Shown: piece by piece, positions 22,606 through 35,706 of the stretch
How the letters are laid out: every line of letters begins with the position of its first letter
How positions within the stretch are numbered: the stretch's first letter is position 1
Source: Gordionus sp. m RMFG-2023
Taxonomy: Eukaryota > Nematomorpha > Gordioida > Chordodea > Parachordodidae
Assembly (NCBI RefSeq): GCF_954871325.1
Contig: NC_088776.1
Coordinates: 25,716,508 to 25,780,507 of the forward strand
DNA length: 64,000 bases
Direction of reading: 5' to 3'
The notes under the pieces: model-generated
Database searches by the model: none
What the model saw: the letters and a program-made list of their open reading frames with translations, nothing else
Told to the model about the DNA's origin: nothing
Position numbers and translations under genes: made by a program

Positions 22606-23667
22606 AATAAAAAAAATAAGCCTGAAACAAATTTGAAATATATTTTTTATTAGTTTATATAAAATATAATAAATTACTTGTATATACATTAATATAAAAG
22701 CATGGTAATAATTTATTCCAAACAAAAACAAGTATAAGAAATTTATTTAGAAAAAGTAAATAGGCATATAGTTGATATTCCTCTATTATATAGAATTAGT
22801 TACAAAATACAAGGTAAAATTCCACTTACACAGACATATTTGACAGTTAGAGAATATATTACAGTTAATATTTTAACAAATTTTACTAATCAATGCTCTT
22901 GATAATAAATATAGCAACAATTTGCATTCAATTATTTAACGCCATCTATTTATTTAAATAAAATTATAAAAAATTAATCTTCATATTATTTATCCCACAA
23001 TGTTTTTAAAAGATATTTTCTGATGTCCTTATCAATATTTTATAGTTTTCTGTAAAATATATATTTTGCTATATTGGTTACTTGATTGTCATATGATAAT
23101 TGATAAATTAGATATACTGTAAATCTACGACATATAATAACGAAAAAGGATCTTTATGATCCCAGAAGTTTAATATTGTATCGTAAAATGATGGTGTTAG
23201 AGATCTATTTTGAGGGCGATTTGCTATCTTGTGGACTAGATTCTTGAGAACTCGTCTGCTGGATTTTGATTTATTGTTATCCATTTGATTGTGTGGCTAA
23301 TTGAGGTGAAGTAGTTAAGCCTATGTAATTCAGAGCCTTTGTTTATATCATTTCTAGTATGAGTGATCTAGATCCTCCTTTTCTTTCTGAATAATAGGCT
23401 ATCGTTGAGTACAGCGTAATTTTGGGAGGAATTATATTGAGAGGTCAGAATAACCATCATGATAGCTAAATATTCTTTGGCATTCTAGCTACATAATTAT
23501 GTGTGTTGAGGAAAAAGCATGATTTTTAGATTTTAAAAGACCTTTGTTATGATCCGAGAAGGATAATTATATGTAGAAAGATTGATATAAATTCAATAGT
23601 GATACCTTTCCAGAATACACACTATAAAATATTTAATATTCAATAAAATCTACAAAAAAAATATTGT
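22606..23667. other. No supported gene
   Basis: A 55-codon minus-strand frame near 23,110-23,285 (MDNNKSKSSRRVLKNLVHKI...) has coding-like composition but no recognised relative and no convincing splice context, so it is only noted. Confidence 0.3.
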
Positions 23668-24186
23668 TGTGATTGCATTATTTTGATTTGAACTTATTTA
23701 AAGTCTTGTGTATATAAATTTGAATATTTATGAAAATTGTTTTTTTATAGATAAAATTGAAAATTTAGAGTTCCTGTAGAATTTGAATATGTACATTGTT
23801 AATAATGAGTATTACATTTAGAAAGAAAAGATATTTGGATAATGATTTAAAGTTGATTATAATAAGACGAAATTTATTATGTTATAATCAGATGATGTTA
23901 ATTTTATATATAAAAGACACAATTTTTATAATTTAAAGCATTTCCACTTTTTTAATTTTTTTTACTTTCACTTAATTTTTCGTAGATTTTATACTTTTAC
24001 TTTTACTTTTTCTTTTCTATTTTTTTGGTTATGTTTTATCTTTATATTAATTTATATAATTTATAATTAATTTTTGGTATTAGTATTTATTAAAGGATTC
24101 AAAACTATAATTTTAGTATATATTTTATTTCTATTTTATATATTTAGATTCTAATATCCCAATACCAAATCCACCCAACTGTGACA
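23668..24186. repeat. Left LTR of the 23.7-27.3 kb element
   Basis: About 519 bp, TG...CA, closely matched by 26,772-27,284. Confidence 0.65.
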
Positions 24187-26771
24187 GTGATGCTGGAGAG
24201 AGGATTTGTTAACAAATAAAACCAGGTTCTCTTTTTCAGTCTAATGCAAATCAACATATACAGTGGGACAAAGAGACGTGTCAAACTGTATTCTAATACA
24301 AAAAAAAATTCCAGAAGAACGTAAGAAAATATGTAAATAAAAGTAGGAAAAATATTTAAAGAAGTATTCTAAAAAGAAGAAAATTTATCTTTGGATAAAA
24401 AAAGAGATTTAGATTTATTTTTAAAGATGTAGGTAATATTATGTAGGAATATAATATCTAAAATTAAAAACAAAGAATTATAAAGGTAGCATTCATAATA
24501 GACAAGATATAAAGAAGTTTGTGTTTAGTTATTTAAAGGTGATAATTAGGAATTTTATATTTAGAAGTTACTGGTAAACTAAAAACCATTTGAATTTTGA
24601 AACTAATAGAGACTATGATATTTTAGATTTTAGAATTATTATAAATTGATCACTAGAAATAACTATGACAAAGAAAAAGAAACATTAATTGCGAAGATTA
24701 AAATTAAACTAATAGTTTGCTAAGATATAATAATTTAAAAATTAGGGGAATAAGATTAGAATATAAATTTATTGTTAGAAAATAGTTGATGTTGTATTAA
24801 AATCTTATTGAAGATTTACGTTTAACTTTTATTTTAAGGGCTGCAAGAGATAAAACAGCCTTAAGGATTTGATATAGGAATGTTAGGTTTTTGATTAACC
24901 AAAAATCTTCATAAGGAGAAACGGCTTTCGTCATTAGGAAATTTATGCCGCAATTGAGCTTAATTAGAGATCGGATTTTAATTTTTTTTTGAATCAGTAA
25001 TAAGATTTGATATTAATTATGCAACATTATTCAAATAATAGCAGAAAGAAAAACATGCTTTACAAATATATGTCCCTTGCTTTTCAACAACGGAAGTTGA
25101 AAACTTTAATGATTAGATTTCATTGGTTGTTCAAAAACGAGGGTGTGAAAACCATAATGATAGAGTTCAGTGGTTGTTCAACAACGTAGGTGTGAAACTA
25201 TAATGATTAGACTTCATTAGTTTTTCAACAACGTATGTGCGAAAAGAGATTATATATTTCAGCAGTTTTTTTTCAAAGGATGTAAACGCTATAGAGGAGA
25301 AGAACGTAAATAGATACTATTTTGCTTTAAAGACGTGAGCGCCCAAAGGTGTATAAAGTAGGAGAAAATAATGTTACAATAGATTCAAGATTATCAAAAG
25401 AAATTTAGATTTAAAAGACAACTACAAGCAAATGTCTGAAGATATGGATTTGGGCTTCATTGAGGGTAGAGGAATGATAGAATTTGACATAATGGTATAA
25501 TTCATTTAGCGTATTATGACTATGTATTATAATTTTAAGATTTAATTTATAAAAAAAAAGTATATCGAAGTTAAGGTATTTAATAGATTATGTAAGGAAA
25601 AATTAGATTAGAGGCGATAACCTTATACATTAAGACTAAGTGGACATATTATATATTTTATTGATATATTAGATGCATTTTAAATTTGAGAATGAATGTA
25701 AGAAAAAGATATTTCAGAAGTTATAAAGGGTTAAATAGATTATTTTAGGTAGATGTATTAGATGCGATTACCTGAAACCTTAAGACAAAGATCAATGAGA
25801 AGATATCTTAAGACAAAGTCGATATCCTGGCAAGTGCAAACTGTCGTAGAAAATTAGGAAATCTAAAAGATCGATACAGTTACAAGAATTAGGTGAAAAG
25901 AGCTAAACAATTACAAGAGAACGAGAGACTAGATAGAATAGATGTTCAAGACGTTCACGCTGCAATCGTTAATTGCTGACCAATATAGCCAAGTGTTTAC
26001 TGAACCTCTAGTCTAAGATATAAAAGTCGAAGATCATAGAGACAAGAATTCGTGGTAACCATAGTAATTATTTACCGAGAAAAAGCGTTAATCAATTACA
26101 AGAGAACATTTTAAACAACTAGATAGAACAGATGTTCGAGACATTCATGCTGCAATTGTTAATAGCTTACTACTATCGCCAATTTTTGACGGAAACTTTA
26201 GCTTAAGAAACGAAAGTTGATGATCATAGAGACCACAATTCTTGGAAACAATCGTTATTAGCAGATAAATTATCGTCAGACGTTTACAAAGTTAAAGAGC
26301 CAATCGGTTAATACAAAAGAACGTTAGAAATAGGTGACTAGCAAGAATAACAAGTCAATGCTGTTAAGCTACAATAGTTAACAAAAGTCGTTATCGTTTA
26401 CCAGATAATATGCTAATTATTAATTACCAGAAACCGTTAGAAACAAGCAAAGTAATTTACCAAGAGAATCAAGACGGAATATAATTAAAAAAGAGACTTG
26501 AAGAAGTCATCGTGAATCGTGATAGCAGGCGTGAATCGAGTTCGTCAATTGCCGATAGAGATCAAGATAATCGTTTACCAGGGGGTTGACATGAAACAGA
26601 AGGATTCAATAATTTCAGGTTGTAATCGGATACAAACAGTCCTTAGAAGTGAAGAATACTAGACAATGGACAACCATCGTTAGAACTTATTTGGTAGAGA
26701 TACAGGATCAGTAAAGTCAAGATCGAAAGAAAGGAGTTCATTCACGGAAGGGATCTAACTTAAGTGGAAGT

Positions 26772-27284
26772 TGTGATTGCATTATTTTGATTTAAAATTT
26801 AAAATCTTGTGTATATAAATTTTAATATTTACGGAAAATAGTTTTTTTTATAGATAAAATTGAATATTTAGAGTTCCTGTAAAATTTGAATATGTACGTT
26901 AATAATGAGTATTATATTATAGAAAGAAAAAATATTTGGATAATGATTTGAAGTTGATTATAATAAGACAAAATTTATTACGTTATTCGGATGATGTTAA
27001 TTTTATATATAAAAGACACAATTTTTATAATTTAAAGCATTTCCACTATTTAATTTTTTTTTAATTTTACTTAATTTTTCGTATGTAATTTTTAGTATTT
27101 TATACTTTTAATTTTTCTTTTTTTGGTTATGTTTTATCTTTATATTAATTTATATAATTTATAATTATTTTTTGGTATTAGTATTTGATAAAGGATTCAA
27201 AACTATAGTTTTAGTGTATATTTTATTTCTATTTTATATATTTAGGTTCTAATCCCCCAATCTCAAAAACACCCAACTGTGACA
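26772..27284. repeat. Right LTR of the 23.7-27.3 kb element
   Basis: About 513 bp. It shares with the left copy the distinctive segment ending in CCAACTGTGACA. Confidence 0.65.
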
Positions 27285-27732
27285 AATAATTTCAAAAGGC
27301 ATCTATTTAATAACATCAATTTTTGAAGCATTTGGACCATTTATTTGCTCTAAGAGGGAGAAATCCCATCGCTATGCTTCTTAAACCCCCCCCCCCCACT
27401 CCATAAAGTAAATAAATTTAATGTTCATAGGCCTTTTTTTAGTCCAATCTCTTCTTAATTAGCTAGCGCACAGGTACGCGACTACTCACTAACGAGTAGA
27501 GTGCTTCACAAATAGTTTTCATAATTTTCTCGCTTTTTTCGGGAGATATATTATTCTTTTTTTATTTTTTTTGTAATTTTTTTTTGTTTAGTTTTTTAAT
27601 TTTAAGGAATCGATTGTTTCATGATGTTATTTTTTATTTATTTTAAATATAAATATATTTTTTTTTGATGTATTTATAAGTTTTTTAAAATTTACGAATT
27701 TTTAAAATAATTTTATCTAAATTATGTGAATG
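27285..27732. other. Spacer with poly-C tract, no gene seen
   Basis: A run of 13 C near 27,388 and an AT-rich stretch, with no gene. Confidence 0.4.
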
Positions 27733-27737
27733 AATAG

Positions 27738-27920
27738 TGTAAATAATAAATGTAAGGACTTATTTTAACTATTTTTATTACTATATTTTTCATCTAAAAA
27801 CATTATATATATATAAAATTTTCAAGTTAATTGAACAACTTAAATACAAAATAAATAATATTCAAATTTAAATCAATCAACATATAAAATAAATAATATT
27901 CAAATTTAAATCAATCAACA
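27738..27920 (-). repeat. 3' LTR of the gypsy-type fossil
   Basis: 183 bp. It contains an internal duplication of an AATAATATTCAAATTTAAAT segment, shared by both LTRs. Confidence 0.9.
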
Positions 27921-30900
27921 TTCCCCCTCTTCTACAAATAACGAAGCTTCTTCTCAGCATTCATCGAGAGCTTGTTGTCCTAGAAGTTTTTCCTGTTTCG
28001 ATTGTACTCGGTTTTATCTTGGTTAGCGCATAAGTCTCAAATGTTTTCGTAGGCTTGATTCTATCACGTAGGTTTGATAAAATCGTTTATTAGAGTTACG
28101 TGAGTTTGTACGTTTATTGTAGGCTTGAATCAATCGCGTAGGTTTGATAAAATCGTTGAACGTTATCGTTGGTTTGATATCCTTATCGTATGTTGTTCAC
28201 ATTTCTCAAAATTGTTATTATCATGTTTCATAATTAATCCAGTTGAATATTGGAATTTGGAATAAATCGGAATATGTAATTTGGAATAGTTGATCAAATC
28301 AAATGTATGAATAATATGCACAAATAAAATTTTGAATTTCGGAACAATAAAATATGTAATAAGGAATGATAATTTATGGAATAATGAATAAAATCCAGAA
28401 TAAGGAATGATAAATCATAACGATTATTATATTATTTTTTATAGCGTTTTATACTTTTAGCGTTTTAAGCATTTTATATTTAAATTTTAAGCACGTAATC
28501 TTTTAAGTAATCAGGTTTATTTTTAATTCTTATTGGTCTAGTAATTGGTATCTTAATCTCATTCTTTGTGTCCACACTTCCCCCTTTAGAGGAATTTTTA
28601 GGGTCAATTTCATAATATTTTAAACTATTGTAACATTCTCTTTTCCTTAACTGATCAATATGCCTACTTACTATCCCTTTATCAGTATAAACTTGAAACA
28701 TGGTGTTACTCTCTTTAAGCTTGATGCTGCCTTTGCACCACGTATCATCACCCTGTTTCTTATACCAAACATAGTCTCCTCTATTAAAAGTTCGATTTCG
28801 TGGTAACGACATGAAGACTTCACCAACTTTATCCTCCAAAGGTTTTAATAAATCCCACTTTATTCTAATGTCGCGGTTAAACATTCTTTTGGACGGTGTA
28901 ACTCCCGTAGTGTCATTCGGCGTGTTTCTATAGTTGAACAAAAATCTGTCCAGCGCAGTTTCTAAGCCAATCTTTATGTTTCTTTTCATATGAGCTTTAA
29001 ATGTTCTCACCATACGTTCAGCTTGTCCATTAGATTGCTGATGATAGGCCGATGTTAGTACATGTTTTATACCATAATTGCTACAAAATTTTTCAAAATC
29101 TTTGCTCGTGAAATTGGTACCATTATCTGTAACAATGGTTTCAGATATACCAAATAGTGAAATAGTTTTATAAATTTCCTTTAACGTGAATTCAGTCGTA
29201 ATACTCTTTACCGGAACTATAACCGGAAATTTACTATAAGCATCAACGATTATCAACCAATTCTTTGTAAAAAACGGACCCGCATAATCTATGTGTATCC
29301 TTTCAAATGGTTTAGTTGCTGCTACCCATGGATTTTGTATTTTCTTTGGATTGTCATGATAAATATTACAATCATCGCAACTTTTGACTTCCAAATCAAT
29401 GTCGTTGACCATACCAGACCACCACATACGATCTTTGGCTAAGAATTTAATTTTACCTGCTCCCAAATGACCTTCGTGTAACGCCTTCAGTATGTTCTTT
29501 CTCAGACTTGACGGAATTATTATTTTGTCGCTTTTGTACAGACAATCTTTAATGATACTTAGTTCTTGTTCAATATTTTCATAAATTTTATTTTGGATAG
29601 GCACATTATTTCTTATATCATTCATAACTTGAGATAATTCAAAATCTTTGGATGTTTCATCACGTATTCGGTCAAAACTAAGAGGTATATCGCCAAAGTC
29701 ATTTATAATCGCGATATCATCAATAACGTCATCATCAATTACTTGTGGTAGTCTTGAGAGGCAATCGGGAACAACATTGTATTTACCAGCCTTATATCTG
29801 ATGTTAAAGTCGTAACCCCCCAAAATTATACTCCACTTCTGTAATCTTAATGACATGGTGCTATTATCTTTGAGCCCTTTGGTGAAAATATGGATTAGCG
29901 GCTTGTGATCCGTTATAATAGTGAACTTAGTCCCTATCAAGTATTCTTGAAATCTCTTGATAGCAAACATAATGGCCAAAGCTTCACGCTCAATATTGGT
30001 ATAGTTTGTTTCAGATTTTGCTAAAGTTCTTGATGCAAAAGCTATCGGTTTTTCTTTGCCATCTTTTTCAGTGTGGAACAAAACAGCTCCTAAACCTCTT
30101 TTAGATGCATCAGTCGCAATTCCGATAGGTAGTTCAGGATTAAAGTACGTCAAAGCTGGAGGAAGACTAATCAATGTCTTTAGATCATCAAAACTTTTGG
30201 AGTGTTCTAAATTCCACTCCCATTTCTTTGTTAACAATCTTGTATAAAGGATCAGCTATTTCAGCGAAGTTGTTCAAAAATTTTCTGTAGTACCCGGCCA
30301 TACCTAGAAACGTTGACAATTCCGCGGCTGATTTTGGTTCCGGCATTTTAACGATCGCCTCGATCTTATCATGGTTGGCGTGGATCCCCTTGGCGTCGAT
30401 GTCGTGTCCTAAGAACCTTAGACTTTTTTTGAAAAATAAGCTTTTTGCAAAATTAGGCACTAAACCATGAGATAGTATTCTTTCAAAAACCTTCTTTATG
30501 TTGTTGAAATGAACTTCGTCACTACTTCCCGTAATTAGTAGATCATCAATATAAAATATGACATCTTTCATGTCACTGAAAATTTGATCCATAATTTGTT
30601 GAAAAATCGCAGATGAAGTCTTTAACCCAAAAGGAAGTCTGGTAAACCGGTAGTACCCCCTGTGTGTAGATATAGTTAATATGTCTCTGCAGGTTTCATC
30701 GATGGGAATTTGTAGGAACGCATCCTTGAAATCTATCTTGGTGAACTTCTTCCCTTCCTTGAGCTTAGCGATAAGGTCATTTATTCTTGGAAGTGGGTAT
30801 CTGAAGTCCTCAAGGGCTGGGTTGACAGTGTCTTTGAAGTCGGCGCAAACCCTAACGCTCCCATTATCCTTGTAGACAGCGGTTATTGGACTTGCCCATC

Positions 30901-33630
30901 GGACATCTGTTACAGGCTCAATGACTCCATCTCCTATCCATCTCATAAGTTCTCTAGTAACAGCGTCTATCTTTGAATAAGGTAACCGTCTAGGTGGTAT
31001 GATTTTCGGTTTGGCATCGTTACGTAGATATATCTTGACATTCCCTTTGTTGATCGGTTTTTTAGTCAGTTTAGATTCGCAATCTTTTATTAATTTCTTT
31101 ATTTCATCTTCATAGTTGGTATCAATGTTTGCTATAAATTTGTTCAAAATATTACTAAAGGCATTAATCCACATACGTCCCAATAACGCATTTTTATTAG
31201 ATTTAACGATCACGGCTTGCAAGTGTTTGGTGATACCTTCGTATGTTACTTTAACTTGAGTGACGCCAATAATCTTGATTAAGTTTCCATCATAAGCTGA
31301 AAGTTGTAGAGTGGACTTTTTAAGATCTTTAATACCTATTTGTTTAGCCATTTCATGAGGTATAATTGTAAACTTGGATCCCGTATCAACCTGCATAGTA
31401 ACAACAGCATCATTTACTTTTAAAGTGGTCATGAACGCATTATCATTATGTTTAAACTCAGTTAAATTGTTGATATTAAAATCACTACCATTATTATTTT
31501 GTGTAGGGTTATATTTTTCTTCAACAATCTCTTCAATGTTCATGTTACAATTGATGTTACTTTGATTCACGTCATTATATTGTAATGGTTTTCTTTGATT
31601 AATATACTGATTATAATTTTTCCACGCATTATTTTCTCCATTATTGTTGTTATTATAGGATTGATATTGATAACCATATCGATTATTATATTGACTCTGA
31701 TTTCTTTGATTGTTGTAAGACCAGGAATTGTTTCTCCCATTATAATTATTGTTTTGCCAAGTACCTCTACCATAATTGTTTGAATTGTTATTGTATTGCC
31801 AGGCATTGTTTCTATTATAATTGTTTGCATTATTGTTGTTGTGCCACATGGAGTTTCTTCCGTAATAGTTTGAATTGTTATTCGAAGATTGGTTATTACG
31901 AAAATTTCTAGAGTTACCCTCACTGTCTCGAAAAATATTGTTTTGATAGTTTCGGCTAGCACTATAATTAGGCCTAAAATCATTATAATTCCTCTTCTTA
32001 AAATCAAAATTTTCCTTATGAATGTTACGTCCATTATAATTAAAATTATTTTCTTTAAAATTATTACGTTCATAATCATTAGAATTATTCTCATTATTAC
32101 TAAAAGTACTTTTGCATGGTATTTTATCCATGTTTAAATTGTAAAACTTTTTATTTTTATCAAATTTTTTATCATTGTCTACAAAATTTGTATCGCTAAC
32201 GTCTGGTTTAATATTGCTGGCATCTAACTCCACTCCTAATTTCATCATCTTATCTAAACCTTCGTGCTTATGTTTATTTAACTTCCTTCTAATATTATCA
32301 TTTAAAGAACAAGTTATTAATTTCTCAATCATTCTTGTATCGTTATCAAAATCGCATTTTTTATGAAGTTTTGAAATTCTAAAATAAAAAGTATGGAAGG
32401 ACTCCTCGGCACCTTGTACCGCTAAGTTAAAGTTCTTTATATTTACATTAATGTCCTCACTTGGAATTAACAGTTTTAATTTACCAAAAACAATATTAAA
32501 GTCTTTTAACTGTGCTTTAGAACATATCGACGTAACTTGGTCTACAATCTCAATTGGTAAGCTGCATAGTAGTGTCCTAATTTTAGATCTGACTCAATAT
32601 GTCCTTCAAAGTATGTTTCTATTAAGTTAAGGTAAGTCTCAGATAATTTTCCTGATAACTTGGGAAATTTAGGAACATATTGAGTGTGTGTAAGAGTTAA
32701 TTTTTCGTCCATTATATAATTTTATTTGAGTAAAGTAAACTTTCAATATTTAAAATCGTAAAAGCAAAACATTGTCGTTCATTAAAATCAAATTTAAGTT
32801 GTCTAAAAATTTTAATTTTAATCAAGAGAATATGGTCCATTAAGTTTTAATAGTTTATCTATAAAAATTCTAATTCGAATTCGTAAAGAGGATTTAATCC
32901 ACTAAGCTTCAATATAATTTGTCTTTGAAAAATTTAATACTAATTCGTGACTAAGTTTTTAGAAAAAATTTATTGACATTCTATAAGTTAAATATTACGT
33001 AAATTTATAGAGAAAATTTTCTATAAATATAATGTCAAATATCTAAAGCATAAAGATATTTAAATTTTAATAATCAATAATTTTACAAAATATAAAAATA
33101 AAATTATTGTCATCTAGAATATATGGTTTGCCATTAAGACACATAAATGCATTAATCATTTTACGTAAAGATTTAAAATAAAAAACAATTTCGTTTGTCC
33201 TATTATCACGTACATAAGAAAATTCTTTAGATATTCCCATTTCTTTTAACATATTATCAATAATAACGTGTTGAGGTATATCATAAGTTTTAAAACAAAA
33301 CATTATTTTGATGAGAAAATATTTTTTATCATATAACTCTTTTATTTGTATATATATATACTCTTTTATTTTTTTATATATATATATTTTTTTTACCTTT
33401 TTATAAATTTGTAAATTTGGATAAAATTTTGACTATCGAAAAGTCAAAAAATTTTATTTTGTCCTTTTATCATCTCCAATATCGAACGACGAATTTGATA
33501 AGTAATTCATTTACTTTTTATTCTTAACAAAAGAATTCAAGGTAAGGATATTTTTTAAATTTTTTTTTAAAACTTTTATCATTTAAATTTAATTTAAAAC
33601 GAAAAACGTACCACCGTAACCGGGGCACCA

Positions 33631-33813
33631 TGTAAATAATAATTGTAAAGACTTATTTTAACTATTTTTATTACTATATTTTTCATCTAAAAACATTATA
33701 TATATATAAAATTTTCAAGTTAATTGAACAACTTAAATACAAAATAAATAATATTCAAATTTAAATCAATCAACATATAAAATAAATAATATTCAAATTT
33801 AAATCAATCAACA
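33631..33813 (-). repeat. 5' LTR of the gypsy-type fossil
   Basis: 183 bp, about 99% identical to the 3' LTR, followed without a gap by the primer-binding site (CCGGGGCACCA on the plus strand at 33,620-33,630). Confidence 0.9.
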
Positions 33814-33838
33814 AATAGAGAACTCTTAGCCATACATA

Positions 33839-33890
33839 CAGCGTCTACATAAAGGGAAGGGGGCAGGGTAAGGGCTTTTAGCTTATAATT
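33839..33890. repeat. Lone end of the CAGCGTCTACATGA hAT MITE family
   Basis: CAGCGTCTACATAAAGGG matches the terminus of the full copies at 4,708 and 49,590. No partner end was found, so the copy is truncated. Confidence 0.45.
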
Positions 33891-34734
33891 TTTTTAGTAG
33901 AAGGATAAAGGTGTTTTCGGATATATTTATATTCAAGAAGATATGCATGAATTATCCCGATTTCCATATCTTTTATATTGACTTTAGATCCCACTACAAT
34001 TTTTCGAATTTTGGGGTAAACTAAGTGAGTGATCCATCCGATAGTGATCTTTGTTCGTTCTAATCGATCATGAATATGTTAAAAATGTATAAATTAAATG
34101 TTTTAAACTCTAAAGTGATTGTATTATTATTTAATAATTATAGGGTCATCAAAAGTTATCTTTTACATTACAATTTTTTTTCAAAAAAATACATAAAAAA
34201 ATTTCTAAAAAATATTAATCAATCATAAAAACAACTAGTTCCATATTAATATCAAAAAATTTAAAAAAAATACATAACAAAAAAAATAACATTAAAAAAT
34301 AAAACAATATACCTCCGGAAAGAAACGACAATTATTTTATATCCAGTTTAATGGAAATGAGAATACCTAGTTTTAAGTGCATATACAAAATTGGACATAT
34401 AGGCTATTATCATATATTTATTTTATTTAAATGCATTAAATAAATAATAATATTTATAAATATTGAAATCTTCTTAGAGTTTTATGCAATGAGGTTTTAT
34501 GTCAAGTTGAGAATATATATATATAAATAGGGCCGAGGATAGGTGCAACCCAGTTGCAAATATATTTGATGCTATTGACAATCTTTTAGATGACAAATAT
34601 AATCACGGATAGTTGCATCCTAATTTCAAATATAAATAAAGATAATGACAAAAAATATGCTAATTTTTAACGTGGGAAAATTTAATAAAATTTTAAAATG
34701 AATAATAAAAATTAATAATATATAACACCTTATG
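33891..34734. other. AT-rich DNA, no gene seen
   Basis: Near 34,540-34,640 the pairs GGATAGGTGCAACCCAGTTGCAAATAT-like and GGATAGTTGCATCCTAATTTCAAATAT-like suggest two units of a ~75-bp repeat. Nothing else was recognised. Confidence 0.35.
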
Positions 34735-35250
34735 AATTGGGATCTAACTAAAATTCTTCTATGAATTCCTTATAATATCAAATCTTCTAATTACTTTTTA
34801 TCTTTAAATAATAGATACATACCTAAAAGTGTTTCATTGTTTAAAATAAATAGCTGATATTATTCTAATAAAAATATGATCCTTCACATATAATTTCAAA
34901 TTTTTCCTACATTTATTTTATTTGGGATCTAAATTCTTCCTTATATCAAATCTTCAGTAGATTCTTTATTTTATTTTTAAAGATAGATACATACCTAAAA
35001 GTGTGTCAGGGTTAGCTGATATTATTCTAATAAAAATATGATACTTCACTTATAATTTCAAATTTTTCCTACATTTATATTATTTGGGATCTAAATTCTT
35101 CCTTATAGCAAATCTTCAGTAGATTCTTTATTTTATTTTTAAAGATAGATACATACCTAAAAGTGTGTCAGGGTTAGCTGATATTATTCTAATAAAAATA
35201 TAGATTCATTTATAATTTCAAATTATTCCTACTCTTATATTACTCTAATT
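34735..35250. repeat. ~166-185-bp tandem repeat, three copies
   Basis: TTGGGATCTAA, ATACATACCTAAAAGTGT and GCTGATATTATTCTAATAAA recur in order at three positions about 185 and 166 bp apart. The second and third units are nearly identical; the first carries extra sequence. Confidence 0.8.
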
Positions 35251-35706
35251 GTTTCAAGTTTTTTAGGCAAAAATTTTTGAAATTTGGCTTTAATAATAAA
35301 TTAGAATTTAAAAAGTGCTCTAAAATTATATTTCAGTTAAATTAATGAAGATATAAGAAATTAAAAATACTATAAATAATTATTTAGGGTATAGTATAGG
35401 AAAAAGTGTTATTATCCTTCAAAAAAGCTTTATTTTGCTTTAATTCTAACATAAATCAAATGAAAAAAAGAGATCAAGTCAACAAATTCAATTGAAATTA
35501 TTTTATTCATTCATTTACAACTGTAAATCTAATAAATACATAAATAATTATAATCATTTAATAATTAAAATATAGAATGCGAATAAAATTTCATTTACAA
35601 CTGTAATACATTAATAATTATAATCATTTAAAAATTAAAATATAAAATGAGAATAAAAATAAATTTAACAATTTAAACAATACCAATAAGTTTTATATGG
35701 TTTTTT

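Larger units (their letters stand above)
23668..27284. mobile_element. LTR element fossil without recognisable genes
   Basis: Two direct repeats of about 515 bp (23,668-24,186 and 26,772-27,284) begin TGTGATTGCATTATTTTG and end CACCCAACTGTGACA; they behave as LTRs with TG...CA ends. The 2.6 kb between them has no readable gag or pol. It does contain its own tandem repeats: ~57-bp units near 25,090-25,250 and a ~185-bp duplication near 25,925-26,230. A purine-rich segment precedes the right LTR. The element looks like a non-autonomous LTR (LARD-type) element or a very decayed one. The LTRs differ by several percent, with small gaps, so it is older than the element at 27,738. Confidence 0.6.
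27738..33813 (-). mobile_element. Ty3/gypsy-type LTR retroelement fossil, structurally complete
   Basis: A 6,076-bp element read on the minus strand. Two 183-bp LTRs (27,738-27,920 and 33,631-33,813) differ at about two positions, implying a recent insertion. The 5-bp target duplication AATAG is exact (27,733-27,737 and 33,814-33,818). A primer-binding site TGGTGCCCCGG lies directly next to the 5' LTR, and a polypurine tract AAGAGGGGGAA directly before the 3' LTR. Parts in order: leader with a small extra frame (about 33.07-33.3 kb), gag-like region (about 31.5-32.7 kb, Asn-rich tail), protease (about 31.2-31.45 kb, VDTGSKFTIIP), reverse transcriptase (about 30.2-31.0 kb, YIDDLL), RNase H (about 29.75-30.2 kb) and integrase (about 28.7-29.6 kb, HLGAGK, CDDC and DNGTNF). 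The order PR-RT-RH-IN defines the Ty3/gypsy group. It looks nearly whole, with perhaps one to three breaks. Confidence 0.92.

Noticed and set aside
23110-23285. 55-codon minus-strand frame MDNNKSKSSRRVLKNLVHKI
   Set aside because: No recognised relative and no splice context; could be a fragment of anything.
31567-32137. Long Ile/Thr-rich frames on both strands over the gag-like region
   Set aside because: Shifted-frame shadows of the Asn-rich AAT/AAC codon runs of the gypsy-type fossil.
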